From UBA2965 sp036526135 (GTDB lineage: Bacteria; Pseudomonadota; Gammaproteobacteria; Pseudomonadales; Azotimanducaceae), in assembly GCA_036526135.1 (NCBI GenBank), contig DATCZA010000013.1:20773-84772 (forward strand): a DNA stretch of 64,000 nt, written 5' to 3'. Shown here in pieces: positions 53,101 to 61,619 of the stretch (its first letter is position 1; each line of letters starts with the position of its first letter). The translations under genes were made by a program, and so were the position numbers. Under the pieces are notes generated by a model. It was given only the letters and a program-made list of their open reading frames with translations, did not search any database and was not told where the DNA came from.

Positions 53101-53198
53101 TCATGGCCGGGCTCGGGTTCGCGACGTTCCTGACACTGCTCTTCGTACCCGTGCTGTACTCGCTGTTCTTCAAGGTCGCTTACCGTGAAGACGCTTGA
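50151..53198 (+). CDS. RND-family efflux permease (HAE1/AcrB-like)
   Basis: The 1015-residue protein has twelve predicted helices and two large periplasmic loops. Motifs include GALVIALGMLVDNAIVVAEG, with the proton-relay Asp of helix 4, and LLGALSLIGLLIKNAIVLIE in helix 11. It pumps hydrophobic or amphiphilic compounds out of the periplasm and inner membrane. It forms an operon with the adaptor (34 bases upstream) and a lipoprotein gene whose start lies 17 bases after its stop. No TolC-like gene is present in the window. Confidence 0.93.
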   Translation: MNIGSYSVENKVISWLLVIILVAGGIYGFNEMGKLEDPNFTIKQAKIITLYPGATAQEVQDEVTYHIEEALQLMGQLKRIKMSISRPGMSDLAIEFKDEYKADDFPDIYDELRRKLQDMHGKLPPGVQGPRVIDDFGDVYGIYAALTGDGYTYRDLKDAADELKKQLVLVPGVRKIVIGGGQREVVYIEISRTRISELGIPLEQIANILQSQNMVTDAGRVRVGPDYVRIHPTGEFTSVQAIGDVLIGSNERRLIFLKDIATIHRAYEEVANKLIFFNGKPALTLGVSIQAGENVVAVGEAVRKRFGQLASTIPIGMDIKVIYNQPEEVQKSVSGFIVSVGQAIAIVIAVLLVFMGLRTGIIIGAVLLITVSGTLLFMQLYGIELQRISLGALVIALGMLVDNAIVVAEGMLVRIQAGMNPTKAAEETVGKTMWPLLGGTIIGILAFSAIGLSTDNTGEFASSLFYVILISLTLSWVTAVSTTPLLCAMFLKPDPDADPDANPYDKGFFRTFRGALKVVIRLRVLAVAVVVGLFVLAGFGFGYIKNAFFPNSNTPMFFVDIWEPEGTDIRVTRRDAQAISEFLRAQEGVRSTVALIGGGDARFALTYEPKESSPAYAQIIVQTETLEQISKIWPAVEAHLQEHYPHLDPIIKAFRIGPGRDGKIEARFHGPDPAVLRSLAERAKAIMREDPGAKEINDDWRQPVMLVRPVFNERVARQLGVTRENVATALKSAYEGTDVGVYRDGIRMLPIKLRPPAEERADVANIQDIRVWSPALQTAVPIAQVVNSFETVFENTILRGRNRIQTIIAACNPTGELATPLFERLKPRIEDIELPPGYELSWGGEYEDSANAQAGLARVLPAGFILMILTSILLFGKVRQPLIIWLTVPLAIIGITAGLLGFDGAFDFMSLLGALSLIGLLIKNAIVLIEEIDQQIADGKEHLTAILDSTVSRLRPVVMAASTTILGLIPLLQDVFFVNMSITIMAGLGFATFLTLLFVPVLYSLFFKVAYREDA

Positions 53199-53214
53199 GA
53201 TCGCTGGAGGAAAC

Positions 53215-53817
53215 ATGCGCGCAATTCTGGTCACCGTGGGGCTGCTTCTGGTGGCCGGCTGCGCGACCCAGACCACGGTGGTTCGGGCCGATTTCACCCA
53301 GGGCGAGGGCGCCTACGTCGTGGGGTACAGCGGGGATCCGGTGATCCGGACGCGCATGGAAGAGCAGCTGGTCAACGATCTCAGGGCACGGGAGATGATC
53401 GCGTTTGCCAGCCACACCGACATTCCGGACATTACCGCGAGCAGCCGCTACGAGCTCATCGCGGCAGCCCGCAAGCGTGGTGTGATCAGCGTCATCGTGA
53501 TCAACCAGGTCTCAGGCGACGCTTCCGACAGCGTCGTCCAGAACCCCGAGCGGATCTCACCCACGCATCCGGACCTGCAGGCATTCTACGACTATTCCCT
53601 TGGCCGGCAGCCGGTCGTCGAGCCGGGCCAGCAGGTTTTTGCCGAGGTCAACCTGTTCGTCCTGGACGGGGATGAGGCCAGCCTGTTCTGGAGCGGGACC
53701 ACCTGGTCTTTCCAGGCCGACGGTCAGGGCACCGCCATTCGCGGCATCAGCGAAACCATCGCCGATCAGCTGCAGAAGGTGCGGGATCAGGCACGGGCAA
53801 ATCCCTTCACCCAGTGA
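53215..53817 (+). CDS. Lipoprotein of unknown function, downstream of the RND pump
   Basis: The 200-residue protein begins MRAILVTVGLLLVAGCATQT, a clear lipoprotein signal with LVAGC lipobox. The mature part is alpha/beta sequence (IRTRMEEQLVNDLRAREMI, then ISVIVINQVSGD) resembling DUF4136-like lipoproteins only weakly. GGAGGAA precedes the ATG at 53215. Its position suggests it belongs with the RND operon, and an outer-membrane role is likely. Confidence 0.75.
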   Translation: MRAILVTVGLLLVAGCATQTTVVRADFTQGEGAYVVGYSGDPVIRTRMEEQLVNDLRAREMIAFASHTDIPDITASSRYELIAAARKRGVISVIVINQVSGDASDSVVQNPERISPTHPDLQAFYDYSLGRQPVVEPGQQVFAEVNLFVLDGDEASLFWSGTTWSFQADGQGTAIRGISETIADQLQKVRDQARANPFTQ

Positions 53818-53839
53818 GGCGGACCCGTGGTCTCGGCGT

Positions 53840-54265
53840 CTACCGCGGGACGCAGCTTCCCAGTCCGACCACGCCGAGGCCTTCACCCGCCACCATGATG
53901 GTCATCACGCCATCAGGGTTGTTGATGGAGACGCTCCATGCCACGCCGTCGCGCTCCTCCGGCACCCCGTCCTGAATGCCCGACATGAAGAGCTTCCCGT
54001 CGAGCAGCTCCATGCGGTCGATGTCGTTGGGCTGGGCGTTGGGGTTGGTGCCCGTGATGGTTTTCTTCTTGGCATTGACGATCCAGGAACTCGAAGCGCC
54101 AAGCTCGGCGGGGGTGACCGCCGTGCAGCCATTGGCCATGTCGCACTCGAACATGCGAAACGCCGAGCAGAGCAGATCCTGCTTGCCGTCGAACTGAGCT
54201 GCCGCAGCCGGGACGCCTGAGAGGGCCAACGGCAGGAGGAAACAGGAAGTAATCGCTGTCCGCAT
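53840..54265 (-). CDS. Exported hypothetical protein
   Basis: The 141-residue protein has a signal peptide (MRTAITSCFLLPLALSGVPA, cut near AAAAQF). The mature part has four cysteines (LLCSAF, FECD, GCTAV, and near the end GSCV) which may form disulfides, and reads like a beta-sandwich (SWIVNAKKKTITG). No family is recognised. It lies next to the glycine-zipper gene on the same strand (18 bases away) and is probably co-transcribed. Confidence 0.65.
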   Translation of the reverse strand: MRTAITSCFLLPLALSGVPAAAAQFDGKQDLLCSAFRMFECDMANGCTAVTPAELGASSSWIVNAKKKTITGTNPNAQPNDIDRMELLDGKLFMSGIQDGVPEERDGVAWSVSINNPDGVMTIMVAGEGLGVVGLGSCVPR

Positions 54266-54283
54266 TCGTTCTTCTCCTTTCCC

Positions 54284-54784
54284 TTAATACTTGACGGAGT
54301 AGCCCCGGGCCTCGATGCAGGCGCCGTAGGCGTTCTTGAAGGTGAGCTGCATGTTGGCCATCTGCTGCTGCGCGGACTGTTCCGCCTGCTGGGATTGCTG
54401 GGCCCGCCGCTGCCGGTCGGCTCGGCCGCCGCCCATGGCTCCGAGCGTGGCGCCGTAGGCTGCGCCCTTGCCCGCATCGCCGGCGATGGCACCGATGACG
54501 GCGCCGCCGGCAGCACCCCGCGCTGCCCCGGCAACCCGGGCCCCGGACGGGCCCTGATCCGGCGCCTGCGCCGTGATCTGTGGAGGATTCATGGGGTCGT
54601 AACCGCTCTGGGTCTTGGCAAAGCCGAAGCATTCGTAATCGTCCCGGGATTGCTGGTCCGACGTCTGGCTCTGGGTCGGGTAGATGAAGATGCCCATGGA
54701 AGATGCGAGCGTCTGGGCCGCTGCTGGCGCAGACCAGGCCACAGCGGCGATGAGCGAAGCCGCCAGTAGGGATTGACCGTTCAT
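54284..54784 (-). CDS. Glycine-zipper exported protein
   Basis: The 166-residue protein has a signal peptide ending APAAAQ, a linker with the Cys-containing DDYECFGFAKTQSGYDP and a glycine zipper (GAARGAAGGAVIGAIAGDAG to GATLGAMGGG) that usually inserts in membranes, followed by a Gln-rich helix (RAQQSQQAEQSAQQQMANMQ) and a Cys-containing tail. The YMGG-like/Gly-zipper group is common in envelope stress and is uncharacterised. It is followed on the same strand by the exported protein at 53840-54265. Confidence 0.8.
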   Translation of the reverse strand: MNGQSLLAASLIAAVAWSAPAAAQTLASSMGIFIYPTQSQTSDQQSRDDYECFGFAKTQSGYDPMNPPQITAQAPDQGPSGARVAGAARGAAGGAVIGAIAGDAGKGAAYGATLGAMGGGRADRQRRAQQSQQAEQSAQQQMANMQLTFKNAYGACIEARGYSVKY

Positions 54785-54910
54785 TTAGTCCTCCTTGAAT
54801 CCTGGAGTGGGCATGAGCCCTACCCCGTGGGCCCGCCTTTATACGATCGCTGCAACGCCCACTGCAAGCGCGAGTTTCCGATGAGGCTCCGACCTACCCG
54901 TTCCCGGAAG

Positions 54911-55594
54911 CTACTTCTGCGATGAGATGTACAGCCCCACCAGCCGAGCGATCATGATCGCCACGTACAGCTGGCCGACCAACGCCTCCAGGTAAGTCAG
55001 GGTGCCGACAAAGGTATTATTCGGCGTGATATCCCCGTACCCGAGGGTCGTGAGGGTCACGAAGCTGAAGTAGACGAACCCCAGCAACTGGTCCCGCAGC
55101 GGCTCGGACATGAACTTCCCCACAAACGCATCGGGGCTCGAGAGCGCCAGCACCGAGTAGAGGAAGGCGAAGCTCAGCCCGATCAGAACGTAGACGTTCA
55201 CTGCCGCCCACAAGGTCTCCGCCGTCACCTCTTTGACGTCGAACAGCAGTTCGCGGGTCACCAGCCAGGACAGGAACCCAAAGAAGACGAAGCCGACCAG
55301 TGCGGACGTGCCCAGGAACCAATCGCCTCCGCCCAGGACGGAACCAATCCCCATGACAAACACGACGATGGCGAACACGCCCGTGATCCAGAGGGTGGCG
55401 CGGGTGCGGGCGACGGCCAGCGGCCCGGTAATGAACACGAACACCAGCACGAGCTGCGTAGTCAGGCGGGCGCCGGGTTCGTCCCCGGCGAGTGGCAGCG
55501 CGAACAGGAACGCGAGCAGCGACAGGCAGAGGTATCTCTGCTTGCCAAGGGCCTGAACGATTCGCCAGGACGTAAGTGGCCGCATCTCGGTCAT
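54911..55594 (-). CDS. Two-pore-domain-type potassium channel (Ion_trans_2)
   Basis: The 227-residue protein has about six hydrophobic helices and a pore loop with the selectivity filter TLGYGD (in LTTLGYGDITPNNT) near the C-terminus, followed by a final helix (ALVGQLYVAIMIARLVGLY). There is no cytoplasmic RCK domain. It is a potassium-selective ion channel of the small bacterial type. Its start at 55594 lies about 50 bases from three 12-base repeats, beyond which is the AraC regulator gene on the same strand. Confidence 0.85.
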   Translation of the reverse strand: MTEMRPLTSWRIVQALGKQRYLCLSLLAFLFALPLAGDEPGARLTTQLVLVFVFITGPLAVARTRATLWITGVFAIVVFVMGIGSVLGGGDWFLGTSALVGFVFFGFLSWLVTRELLFDVKEVTAETLWAAVNVYVLIGLSFAFLYSVLALSSPDAFVGKFMSEPLRDQLLGFVYFSFVTLTTLGYGDITPNNTFVGTLTYLEALVGQLYVAIMIARLVGLYISSQK

Positions 55595-55640
55595 CGTCCG
55601 AGCCAGCCCGCTCCGCTCAAAGGGAAGCTCAAGATTCCTT

Positions 55641-55676
55641 CAATCACGCCAGCAATCACGCCAGCAATCACGCCAG
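55641..55676. repeat. Three perfect 12-base tandem repeats
   Basis: The unit CAATCACGCCAG occurs three times without a mismatch in the gap between the araC-type gene and the potassium channel gene. It has no obvious dyad and is likely a slippage repeat in non-coding DNA. Confidence 0.9.
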
Positions 55677-55700
55677 CGTCTCGAGCTTGCCCCGTGCGCC

Positions 55701-56708
55701 TCAAGCCACCTCCGCGGTCGGCATGCCCGACGGAGAAGCGCGCCGAAAGGCTATGGGCGAGGTGCCGGCGAAACGACGAAATGCGCGGGTAAACGATCCT
55801 GGATCTGCGTAACCCAGCTCGTAGCCAATCTGAGTGACGGGTAGCTCCGGCGACTCTAGGAGCAATTCGCGCGCAACCTCGAATCTAACCTGGTCGACCA
55901 TGCCGGAATAGGAGATGCCCACATCGGAGAGGCGTCGCTGGAGCGTTCGCCGACTCAAGCCTGCAGCCAAGGCAACGTTGCTGAAACTCAGCTCGCCCAC
56001 GCGCACGTAACTCCTGATCAGTTCCCGCATGGATTGAACGAAGTCCAGATCACCAAAGTCATCCGGCAGAGCCCGCTCGCTCAAACCGGCATCCCGGGAA
56101 CTGCTGGGTAATGCCAGCGCAGAAAGGGGGATGTGAATAGCTGCAGAAATCGGCACCGCGCGAACGGACACGCCTTCGAACAGCGGCAAGGATGCCAGGG
56201 TCGATGGCTCCGCCACCGATACGTCCACGGACGGGGGCGACCACCCGTCCCCCAAGCTCATTCGTACGTGACCGATGAGGTTGGCGACACAGAAAATCTC
56301 GGTCTCCGCAAGCGGCGATCTGTCCTGCTTTTCCCAATGGCCCTCGCCCTTTGCGACCGAAAACCGAAAGCGGTTCTCCGGGCTGTAGCGCGTCACGTTG
56401 GCGTTGTGCCTGCGAATGGCCTCAAGCAGGGTGACCGATTTCCAGGCCGTGTCAGAGAAGGGGTTGGGCTGAAAGGCAGCGTTGAACAACCCTGCGGCGA
56501 CGCTCACGGCACCGGGCGGTCCATGACTCACCGCTTCGATGATGTACCCGTGCAGCAGGCGCGCCGAGACCATGTAGTCGGGAATCAGCTCGAAATCCGC
56601 CACGATCCCGTGTTTCGCCAACAGGGGCTCCGGCGCCACGCCATGCTCCCGTAACGCATGCATGTAAGCGATGAGATACGTGTTCCTGAGTAGCCAGATT
56701 GGTTGCAC
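55701..56708 (-). CDS. AraC-family transcriptional regulator
   Basis: From the GTG at 56708 (with AGGTCC upstream) the product is 335 residues, normal for the AraC subgroup with an arabinose-binding-like N-terminal domain (Arabinose_bd, starting IAYMHALREHGVAPEPLLAK). The C-terminal 95 residues form two helix-turn-helix units (LSFSNVALAAGLSRRTLQRR and LPVTQIGYELGYADPGSFTR). Two imperfect copies of a TGGCAC-N4-TGGCAA site lie just upstream of this gene and upstream of the amidohydrolase gene at 57641, so it likely controls itself and that gene. Confidence 0.88.
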   Translation of the reverse strand: MQPIWLLRNTYLIAYMHALREHGVAPEPLLAKHGIVADFELIPDYMVSARLLHGYIIEAVSHGPPGAVSVAAGLFNAAFQPNPFSDTAWKSVTLLEAIRRHNANVTRYSPENRFRFSVAKGEGHWEKQDRSPLAETEIFCVANLIGHVRMSLGDGWSPPSVDVSVAEPSTLASLPLFEGVSVRAVPISAAIHIPLSALALPSSSRDAGLSERALPDDFGDLDFVQSMRELIRSYVRVGELSFSNVALAAGLSRRTLQRRLSDVGISYSGMVDQVRFEVARELLLESPELPVTQIGYELGYADPGSFTRAFRRFAGTSPIAFRRASPSGMPTAEVA

Positions 56709-56756
56709 TTGGTAGGACCTTGAGTACCGCTCGCGCCGCCCGGTACCATCGCGAAA

Positions 56757-56792
56757 GTGGCACCAAATGGCAAGTGGGGGCCGCCAGGATCG
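56757..56792. promoter_or_regulatory. Candidate AraC-type operator, copy 1
   Basis: TGGCAC at 56758-56763 and TGGCAA at 56768-56773 are direct half-sites 10 bases apart, start to start, about 50 bases upstream of the araC-type start. The surrounding 36 bases are repeated with few changes at 57540-57571. Confidence 0.55.
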
Positions 56793-56815
56793 TCTACCGT
56801 CGGCGGCCTTGAATC

Positions 56816-57455
56816 GGTGAGCAACCAGATTCGCGACGCTGATGCAATTCGCCCGGCCCTGTTCGACATCGAAGGCGCGATCGCGGGCTATTTCGAATGG
56901 AAAAAGCAGCTCTACGACCGTCGGGGATTCGCCACGAGCACCACTCTTTTGGCCCTGTATCAGCATGCAGACAGGTCCATCTCCGGCAACAAGCATGGGG
57001 CCGGCCTGATATTCCGCTGGCAGGGAAGCTGGGACCTGGTCGGCCGGGAACGCAGACGACGGGTGTCGGAGCGATCGGCGCTGTCATGAAGGGCATGGTC
57101 ACCGATGAGATCTGGCTGGGCGAAGGGGTTTACGACGCCAACGCGTCCAGCGGCGAGTTCGACTGGAGCTCCGTCGGTGAGGGCGAGTACCTCAAGCACC
57201 TCGAGGTCGGCTGCACACCGGCCTTCGCCCGTCGAGCCAAGAACACAGTCCAGCTCACGTGGTGGGAAAAGGATCGACGGAAAGACGCCGGGACGCCGTG
57301 CGTGACGAATGGGTCATCGAGTCCAGCTACAAACTTCAGCTCACCCGTACCGTGACGCTGCTACCCAACGTGCGGGTCCTGATCGGCCCCGCAGCCGACC
57401 CCGGCGCAGACACGACCGTGGTGCTCGGGATAAGGGCAGGCATAGCCATCTGGCG
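56816..57455 (+). pseudogene. Decayed OprB-like porin gene
   Basis: Pieces in three frames match the intact porin encoded at 60363-61598: WKKQLYDRRGF then SGNKHGAGLIFRWQGSWDLV in the first, GVYDANASSGEFDW and QLTWWEKDRRKDAGTP (compare LWHVDRRVAAGTP) in the second, and LLPNVRVLIGPAADPGADT (compare VTPNLQLLIDPALNPAEDT) in the third. About 60-80 residues are missing at the last junction, near 57300, and more between the first two pieces. It is a broken paralogue lying between the AraC regulator and the amidohydrolase. Confidence 0.75.
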
Positions 57456-57539
57456 CAGCCCACAGCATCCAGCCCGAACACAGCAACGCACAGCCGCCAA
57501 CTCCATCACGGCAAACGTCATGGTCGCTGCGCGTCGACG

Positions 57540-57571
57540 GTGGCACGAAGTGGCAAGCGGGCGCCGGATCG
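57540..57571. promoter_or_regulatory. Candidate AraC-type operator, copy 2
   Basis: TGGCAC at 57541-57546 and TGGCAA at 57551-57556 repeat the layout of the site at 56757, here about 85-100 bases upstream of the amidohydrolase start, a normal distance for an AraC activator. Confidence 0.55.
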
Positions 57572-57640
57572 CCAACCTAGGATGACCGTTTGCATTGCAA
57601 ACTCCATCTCCAAAACATGGCACCACCCAAGGAGGACAAC

Positions 57641-59020
57641 GTGAATATTCTGGGCATGCTTCTAACCCTCATTTTGCTGATGACCTGGTCGTCGCCATCC
57701 CGGGCCGAGGATGAGCCGGCACGCGTTCTCTTCACCAACGTGAACGTTTTTGACGGTTATGCAAAGGACCTGCAGCGCGGAATGCACGTGCTCGTAGAGG
57801 GCAACCTAATCAAAACGATCTCGGACCAACCTATCGCCGCCGCGGACGCCCAGGTGATCGATGGCGGCGGTCGGACCCTGCTACCGGGTTTCATCGAAAA
57901 CCATGCCCACCTGATGTTGATGGGTCCGAGCCTGCCGGCTATGGAAGCCAATACGACGTGGGAGGACTTTGCCATCCACGGTACGCGCATGGCCGAAATG
58001 TACCTGATGCAGGGCTTCACCACGGTGCGTGATGCCGGTGGCGCGAACGCCGGCCTGCGCCGTGCGATCGATTCAGGCCAGATCGTCGGGCCGCGCTTCT
58101 ACCCCTCCGCAGCGTTTCTCGGTACCCGGGGCGGTCATGCGGATTTCGCGAACTACACCTCACCGGTCGGCGAATCCACCAACTTCGGTCGCCTGAATCT
58201 GGCGCAGGAGGTCGACGACGTTGCGGACGTCCAGAAGTTCGGCCGCAACAATTTCCGGATGGGCGCCACGCAGTTGAAGTACATGCAGTCCGGTGGCGTG
58301 GTTTCGGCCTTCGACCCCTGGCAGTTGCTTGCCGGATCACAGGAAGAGATCAAGGCAGCCGTGCAGGTCGCCAATGAATACGGTAGCTACGTGATGGCGC
58401 ATTCCTACAGGAAGGAAGCGATCATGAACGCGCTGAATGCAGGCGTGAAATCAATCGAGCACGGCTTCGCGTTCGACTGCGAGATCGCCAAACTGATGAA
58501 GAAGAAAAGCGCCTACATCACCACCAACCTGACGGCGTTCGATCCCGGTCTTCTCGAAATCCCGGCGGTCGCGAGTGTCCCGTCGAGCTTGGCCAAGGCG
58601 AAATCAGCGACGGCAACGTTCGCTGGCTATATCGACAACATGAAGAAGTGTCCCGTCAAACGCGGCTTCCAGACCGATTGCGTCGGATCAGTCGCCGCGT
58701 GCAACATCCAGATCGCCTACGAGAAGCACCTGAACAACGAGTTCTTCGGACCCCATACCTCCTTGGTGGCGATGACGTCCGTCGGTGGCGAGATCGCCGC
58801 TTTGAGCGGCGATTTCATGAACCCCTACCCCGACGCCAAACTCGGCATCATCGAGGAAGGTGCCTATGCCGACATCCTGATTATCGACGGCAACCCGTTT
58901 GAGGATTTCTCGGTCGTCGGTACGGGCGACAAGTGGTTTGATGCGGAGCCGCGGGCCGATAGCCCAGTTACCATCCGCATCATCATGAAGGACGGGAAAC
59001 TCTACAAGAACACTCTCTAG
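57641..59020 (+). CDS. Exported amidohydrolase-family protein (imidazolonepropionase/prolidase-like)
   Basis: The 459-residue product starts from GTG at 57641 with AAGGAGG 5 bases upstream, and has a signal peptide (NILGMLLTLILLMTWSS). Metal ligands are seen as ENHAHL (HxH), the carboxylated-Lys region QLKYMQSGGV, His in VMAHSYRKEA and SIEHG, and a possible final Asp in FQTDCVG (usually GTD). The family hydrolyses amides, cyclic imidates or dipeptides; substrates in exported members are mostly unknown. A candidate AraC site lies upstream. Codon usage looks a little less GC-rich than in its neighbours. Confidence 0.85.
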   Translation: MNILGMLLTLILLMTWSSPSRAEDEPARVLFTNVNVFDGYAKDLQRGMHVLVEGNLIKTISDQPIAAADAQVIDGGGRTLLPGFIENHAHLMLMGPSLPAMEANTTWEDFAIHGTRMAEMYLMQGFTTVRDAGGANAGLRRAIDSGQIVGPRFYPSAAFLGTRGGHADFANYTSPVGESTNFGRLNLAQEVDDVADVQKFGRNNFRMGATQLKYMQSGGVVSAFDPWQLLAGSQEEIKAAVQVANEYGSYVMAHSYRKEAIMNALNAGVKSIEHGFAFDCEIAKLMKKKSAYITTNLTAFDPGLLEIPAVASVPSSLAKAKSATATFAGYIDNMKKCPVKRGFQTDCVGSVAACNIQIAYEKHLNNEFFGPHTSLVAMTSVGGEIAALSGDFMNPYPDAKLGIIEEGAYADILIIDGNPFEDFSVVGTGDKWFDAEPRADSPVTIRIIMKDGKLYKNTL

Positions 59021-59119
59021 CCAACTTACGAGGGCTGTCAGGCCGACCAGGAAGCTCGTCCAGCGGGCCGGACCAGTCGGCGTGGCACGCCCGGAGATCT
59101 CGAGGTCGCGAGCCCCCGG

Positions 59120-60331
59120 ATGAACACCGCGCTGACCAGGTCCCGCCTGACCGGAACCCTCTGCCTTGTGCTGATCGCCGGCGGGTGCGCCTCGGTACCG
59201 GAACGCAACCCGGTTCCTCCCTCGCTGGCAGACGCTGCCGAGGTTCCCGGGATGCCCGGCATCCGATACTGGGCAGATGATGCGCCGCCCTACGCGAAGG
59301 CTTGGCTGGAGCGGTCCCAGGAAGATCTGCTCTCGCGTTACCCCGCGAGTTTCGGCAACCCCCACAACTACCTGGCCATCTCGGGCGGGGGAGCCAACGG
59401 CGCGTTTGGAGCCGGGTTGCTCAACGGGTGGACGGACTCAGGCACCCGCCCGGAGTTCACGGTGGTCACCGGTATCAGCACCGGGGCGCTGATCGCGCCG
59501 TTCGCCTTTCTCGGCCCGGCGTACGATCACGTCTTGAAGCGGGTCTACACCGAATTCTCCACCGAGGACCTCCTCGAGTCCCGGGGCCTGCTGCAAGCGC
59601 TGACCGGTGAGGCAGCCACCGATTCCGCTCCGCTGCGAGCCCGAATAGCTGAGTTCGTTGACGAAGAGGTGATGGACGCCATTGCCGACGAGTACCAGCG
59701 GGGCAGGTCGCTGCTCATCACCACCACCAATCTCGACGCCGGACGATCGGTGACCTGGCTGATTGGCCGGATCGCCGCCTCGGGCTCACCCAACGCGCTA
59801 GAGCTCATCCGCGACGTCATGCTCGCGTCGGCGTCCATTCCTGCAGCACTCCCGCCGGTAGTCGTCGAGGTAGAGGCCGGGGGTCAGACCTATGACGAGC
59901 TCCACGTAGACGGCAACACCAGCTCCGTGGTCAACCTGTACCCGCTGGCCCTGGACTGGGAGGCGGTGCTGCAACGGCTGGAAGTCGATGAAGCGCCCAA
60001 TCTCTACATCATTCGCAACGGCCATATCGACATCACCCATGAAAGCGTCGACCGACAGACCATCGCCATCGCGGGAAGGTCAATTCAGACCCTCATGAAC
60101 TATCTTGCCCGAGGCGATCTCTACGAGCTGTATCTCCTGACCCAGCGGGACGGCGTTCGATATCATCTGGCCAACATACCGGCGGAGTTCACTGAAGCGC
60201 CCACGGAGCCTTTCGACAGGAAATACATGAACGCGCTCTTCGAGCTTGGCTACGAGCTCGCCAAAGGCGGCTATCCTTGGCAACGGGTGCCGCCCAACTA
60301 CCACGAATCCGAGAAGGCGCGCGCCGAGTGA
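59120..60331 (+). CDS. Patatin-like phospholipase lipoprotein
   Basis: The 403-residue protein has a lipoprotein signal ending AGGCAS. The patatin fold is complete: the oxyanion glycines in LAISGGGANGAFGAGLLNGW, the nucleophile Ser in VTGISTGALIAPF and the Asp in VDGNTSSVV. It is probably anchored to the outer membrane and hydrolyses acyl esters. It follows the amidohydrolase by 99 bases and precedes an OprB-like porin by 31 bases, so the three may be one transcript. Confidence 0.88.
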   Translation: MNTALTRSRLTGTLCLVLIAGGCASVPERNPVPPSLADAAEVPGMPGIRYWADDAPPYAKAWLERSQEDLLSRYPASFGNPHNYLAISGGGANGAFGAGLLNGWTDSGTRPEFTVVTGISTGALIAPFAFLGPAYDHVLKRVYTEFSTEDLLESRGLLQALTGEAATDSAPLRARIAEFVDEEVMDAIADEYQRGRSLLITTTNLDAGRSVTWLIGRIAASGSPNALELIRDVMLASASIPAALPPVVVEVEAGGQTYDELHVDGNTSSVVNLYPLALDWEAVLQRLEVDEAPNLYIIRNGHIDITHESVDRQTIAIAGRSIQTLMNYLARGDLYELYLLTQRDGVRYHLANIPAEFTEAPTEPFDRKYMNALFELGYELAKGGYPWQRVPPNYHESEKARAE

Positions 60332-60362
60332 TGCGTGCCGAACGATCGGTCGATCGGATGAG

Positions 60363-61598
60363 ATGTCCATGAAAAACAAGCGAAACCAACGCCCGCTCTG
60401 CCTCGTCATGACCCTTTGCATCCTGCTCGCGTGTACGGGTACCGCCGTGCTCGCGGAGGAGTCCGCGGAGGCTGACGACGCTCCCGGCTTCGGCGGACCC
60501 GACGCCGTGGAGAACACGCTGCTCGAGGAGGGCATCCGGAAGTGGAAGGAGCGGCTGCAAACCGAGCACGGCCTCGGGATCGGCATGGACTACTCGACCA
60601 ACTATTTTCGCGCCAGCAAGAGCCTGGGCGAGAAAGAGGCCTGGAGCGGCATGGCGCGCTTCTACGGCTCCTGGGAGCTCGCCAACCGGGGTGGCAAGAG
60701 CTCCGGGGCGCTGGTCTGGAAGGTGGAGCATCGTCACCGCATCAGCGACATCCCGCCCGTGGCTCTCGGCGGAGAGCTGGGGTACGCCGGCCTGGTCGCA
60801 CCGCCGTTTTCCGATCAGGAGTTCCGCTTCACCAACCTCTACTGGCGACAGCGGATGAACCAGGGCAGGTCCACCCTGATTGCCGGGTTTCTGGACGCGA
60901 CGGATTATCTGGACGTCTACGCGCTGGCGAGCCCTTGGACGGGGTTCAGCAACTTTGCGTTCTCCACCGGGACCCAGACGATTCCCGTGCCTAACGACGC
61001 GACGCTAGGCGTCGCTTTCGGCACCATGCTCTCAAAACGGGCGTTCCTCATCGCCGGGCTGGTCGATACCAACGCCGATCCCACCGACCTCGGCGACACG
61101 GTGGATTCGTTCTTCGACGACAACGAGTACTTCTCCTCCGTAGAGTTCGGCCTGACGTCCTCTCAAGATCGAATCTATCTCGACAACCTTCACGTCACGC
61201 TGTGGCACGTGGACCGGCGCGTCGCGGCCGGGACGCCCAGCGGCTGGGGCGCAAACTTCTCGTGGAACACCTGGCTCGGCGATCGTTGGATGCCCTTCGT
61301 CCGGGCCGGCTACGCGGACGAGGGCGGCAGCCTGCTGGAGCTGGCCGTGAGCGCGGGCGCAGGGCTTCTTACCGGCGGCGGCAACGTGCTCGGGTTTGCC
61401 GGCCACTGGGGCAAGCCGAACGAGGATACCTACGGCACGGATCTCAAGGACCAGTACGTGGGCGAGGTCTACTTCCGCTGGAAGATCGGCCGGCATTTCG
61501 AAGTCACTCCGAACCTGCAGCTCCTGATCGACCCCGCCCTGAACCCGGCGGAAGACACCATCTGGGTTTTCGGCCTGCGGGCGAAGGGGTCGCTGTAG
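60363..61598 (+). CDS. OprB-like carbohydrate porin
   Basis: The 411-residue protein starts at ATG 60363 or 60369 and has a signal peptide (PLCLVMTLCILLACTGTAVL then AEES). The rest is typical porin beta-strand sequence with Gly and aromatic residues, matching OprB proteins (GSWELANRGGKSSGALVWKV and GHWGKPNEDTYGTDLKDQ). OprB porins pass sugars across the outer membrane. It is the intact relative of the pseudogene at 56816-57455. An OprP-like porin gene follows. Confidence 0.85.
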   Translation: MSMKNKRNQRPLCLVMTLCILLACTGTAVLAEESAEADDAPGFGGPDAVENTLLEEGIRKWKERLQTEHGLGIGMDYSTNYFRASKSLGEKEAWSGMARFYGSWELANRGGKSSGALVWKVEHRHRISDIPPVALGGELGYAGLVAPPFSDQEFRFTNLYWRQRMNQGRSTLIAGFLDATDYLDVYALASPWTGFSNFAFSTGTQTIPVPNDATLGVAFGTMLSKRAFLIAGLVDTNADPTDLGDTVDSFFDDNEYFSSVEFGLTSSQDRIYLDNLHVTLWHVDRRVAAGTPSGWGANFSWNTWLGDRWMPFVRAGYADEGGSLLELAVSAGAGLLTGGGNVLGFAGHWGKPNEDTYGTDLKDQYVGEVYFRWKIGRHFEVTPNLQLLIDPALNPAEDTIWVFGLRAKGSL

Positions 61599-61619
61599 CC
61601 GGGAGGCTTAGGGGGGGAT

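Noticed and set aside
56757..57585. Three overlapping short open frames as possible small genes between the AraC regulator and the amidohydrolase.
   Set aside because: Their pieces match successive parts of the OprB-like porin in different frames, so they are fragments of one broken gene.
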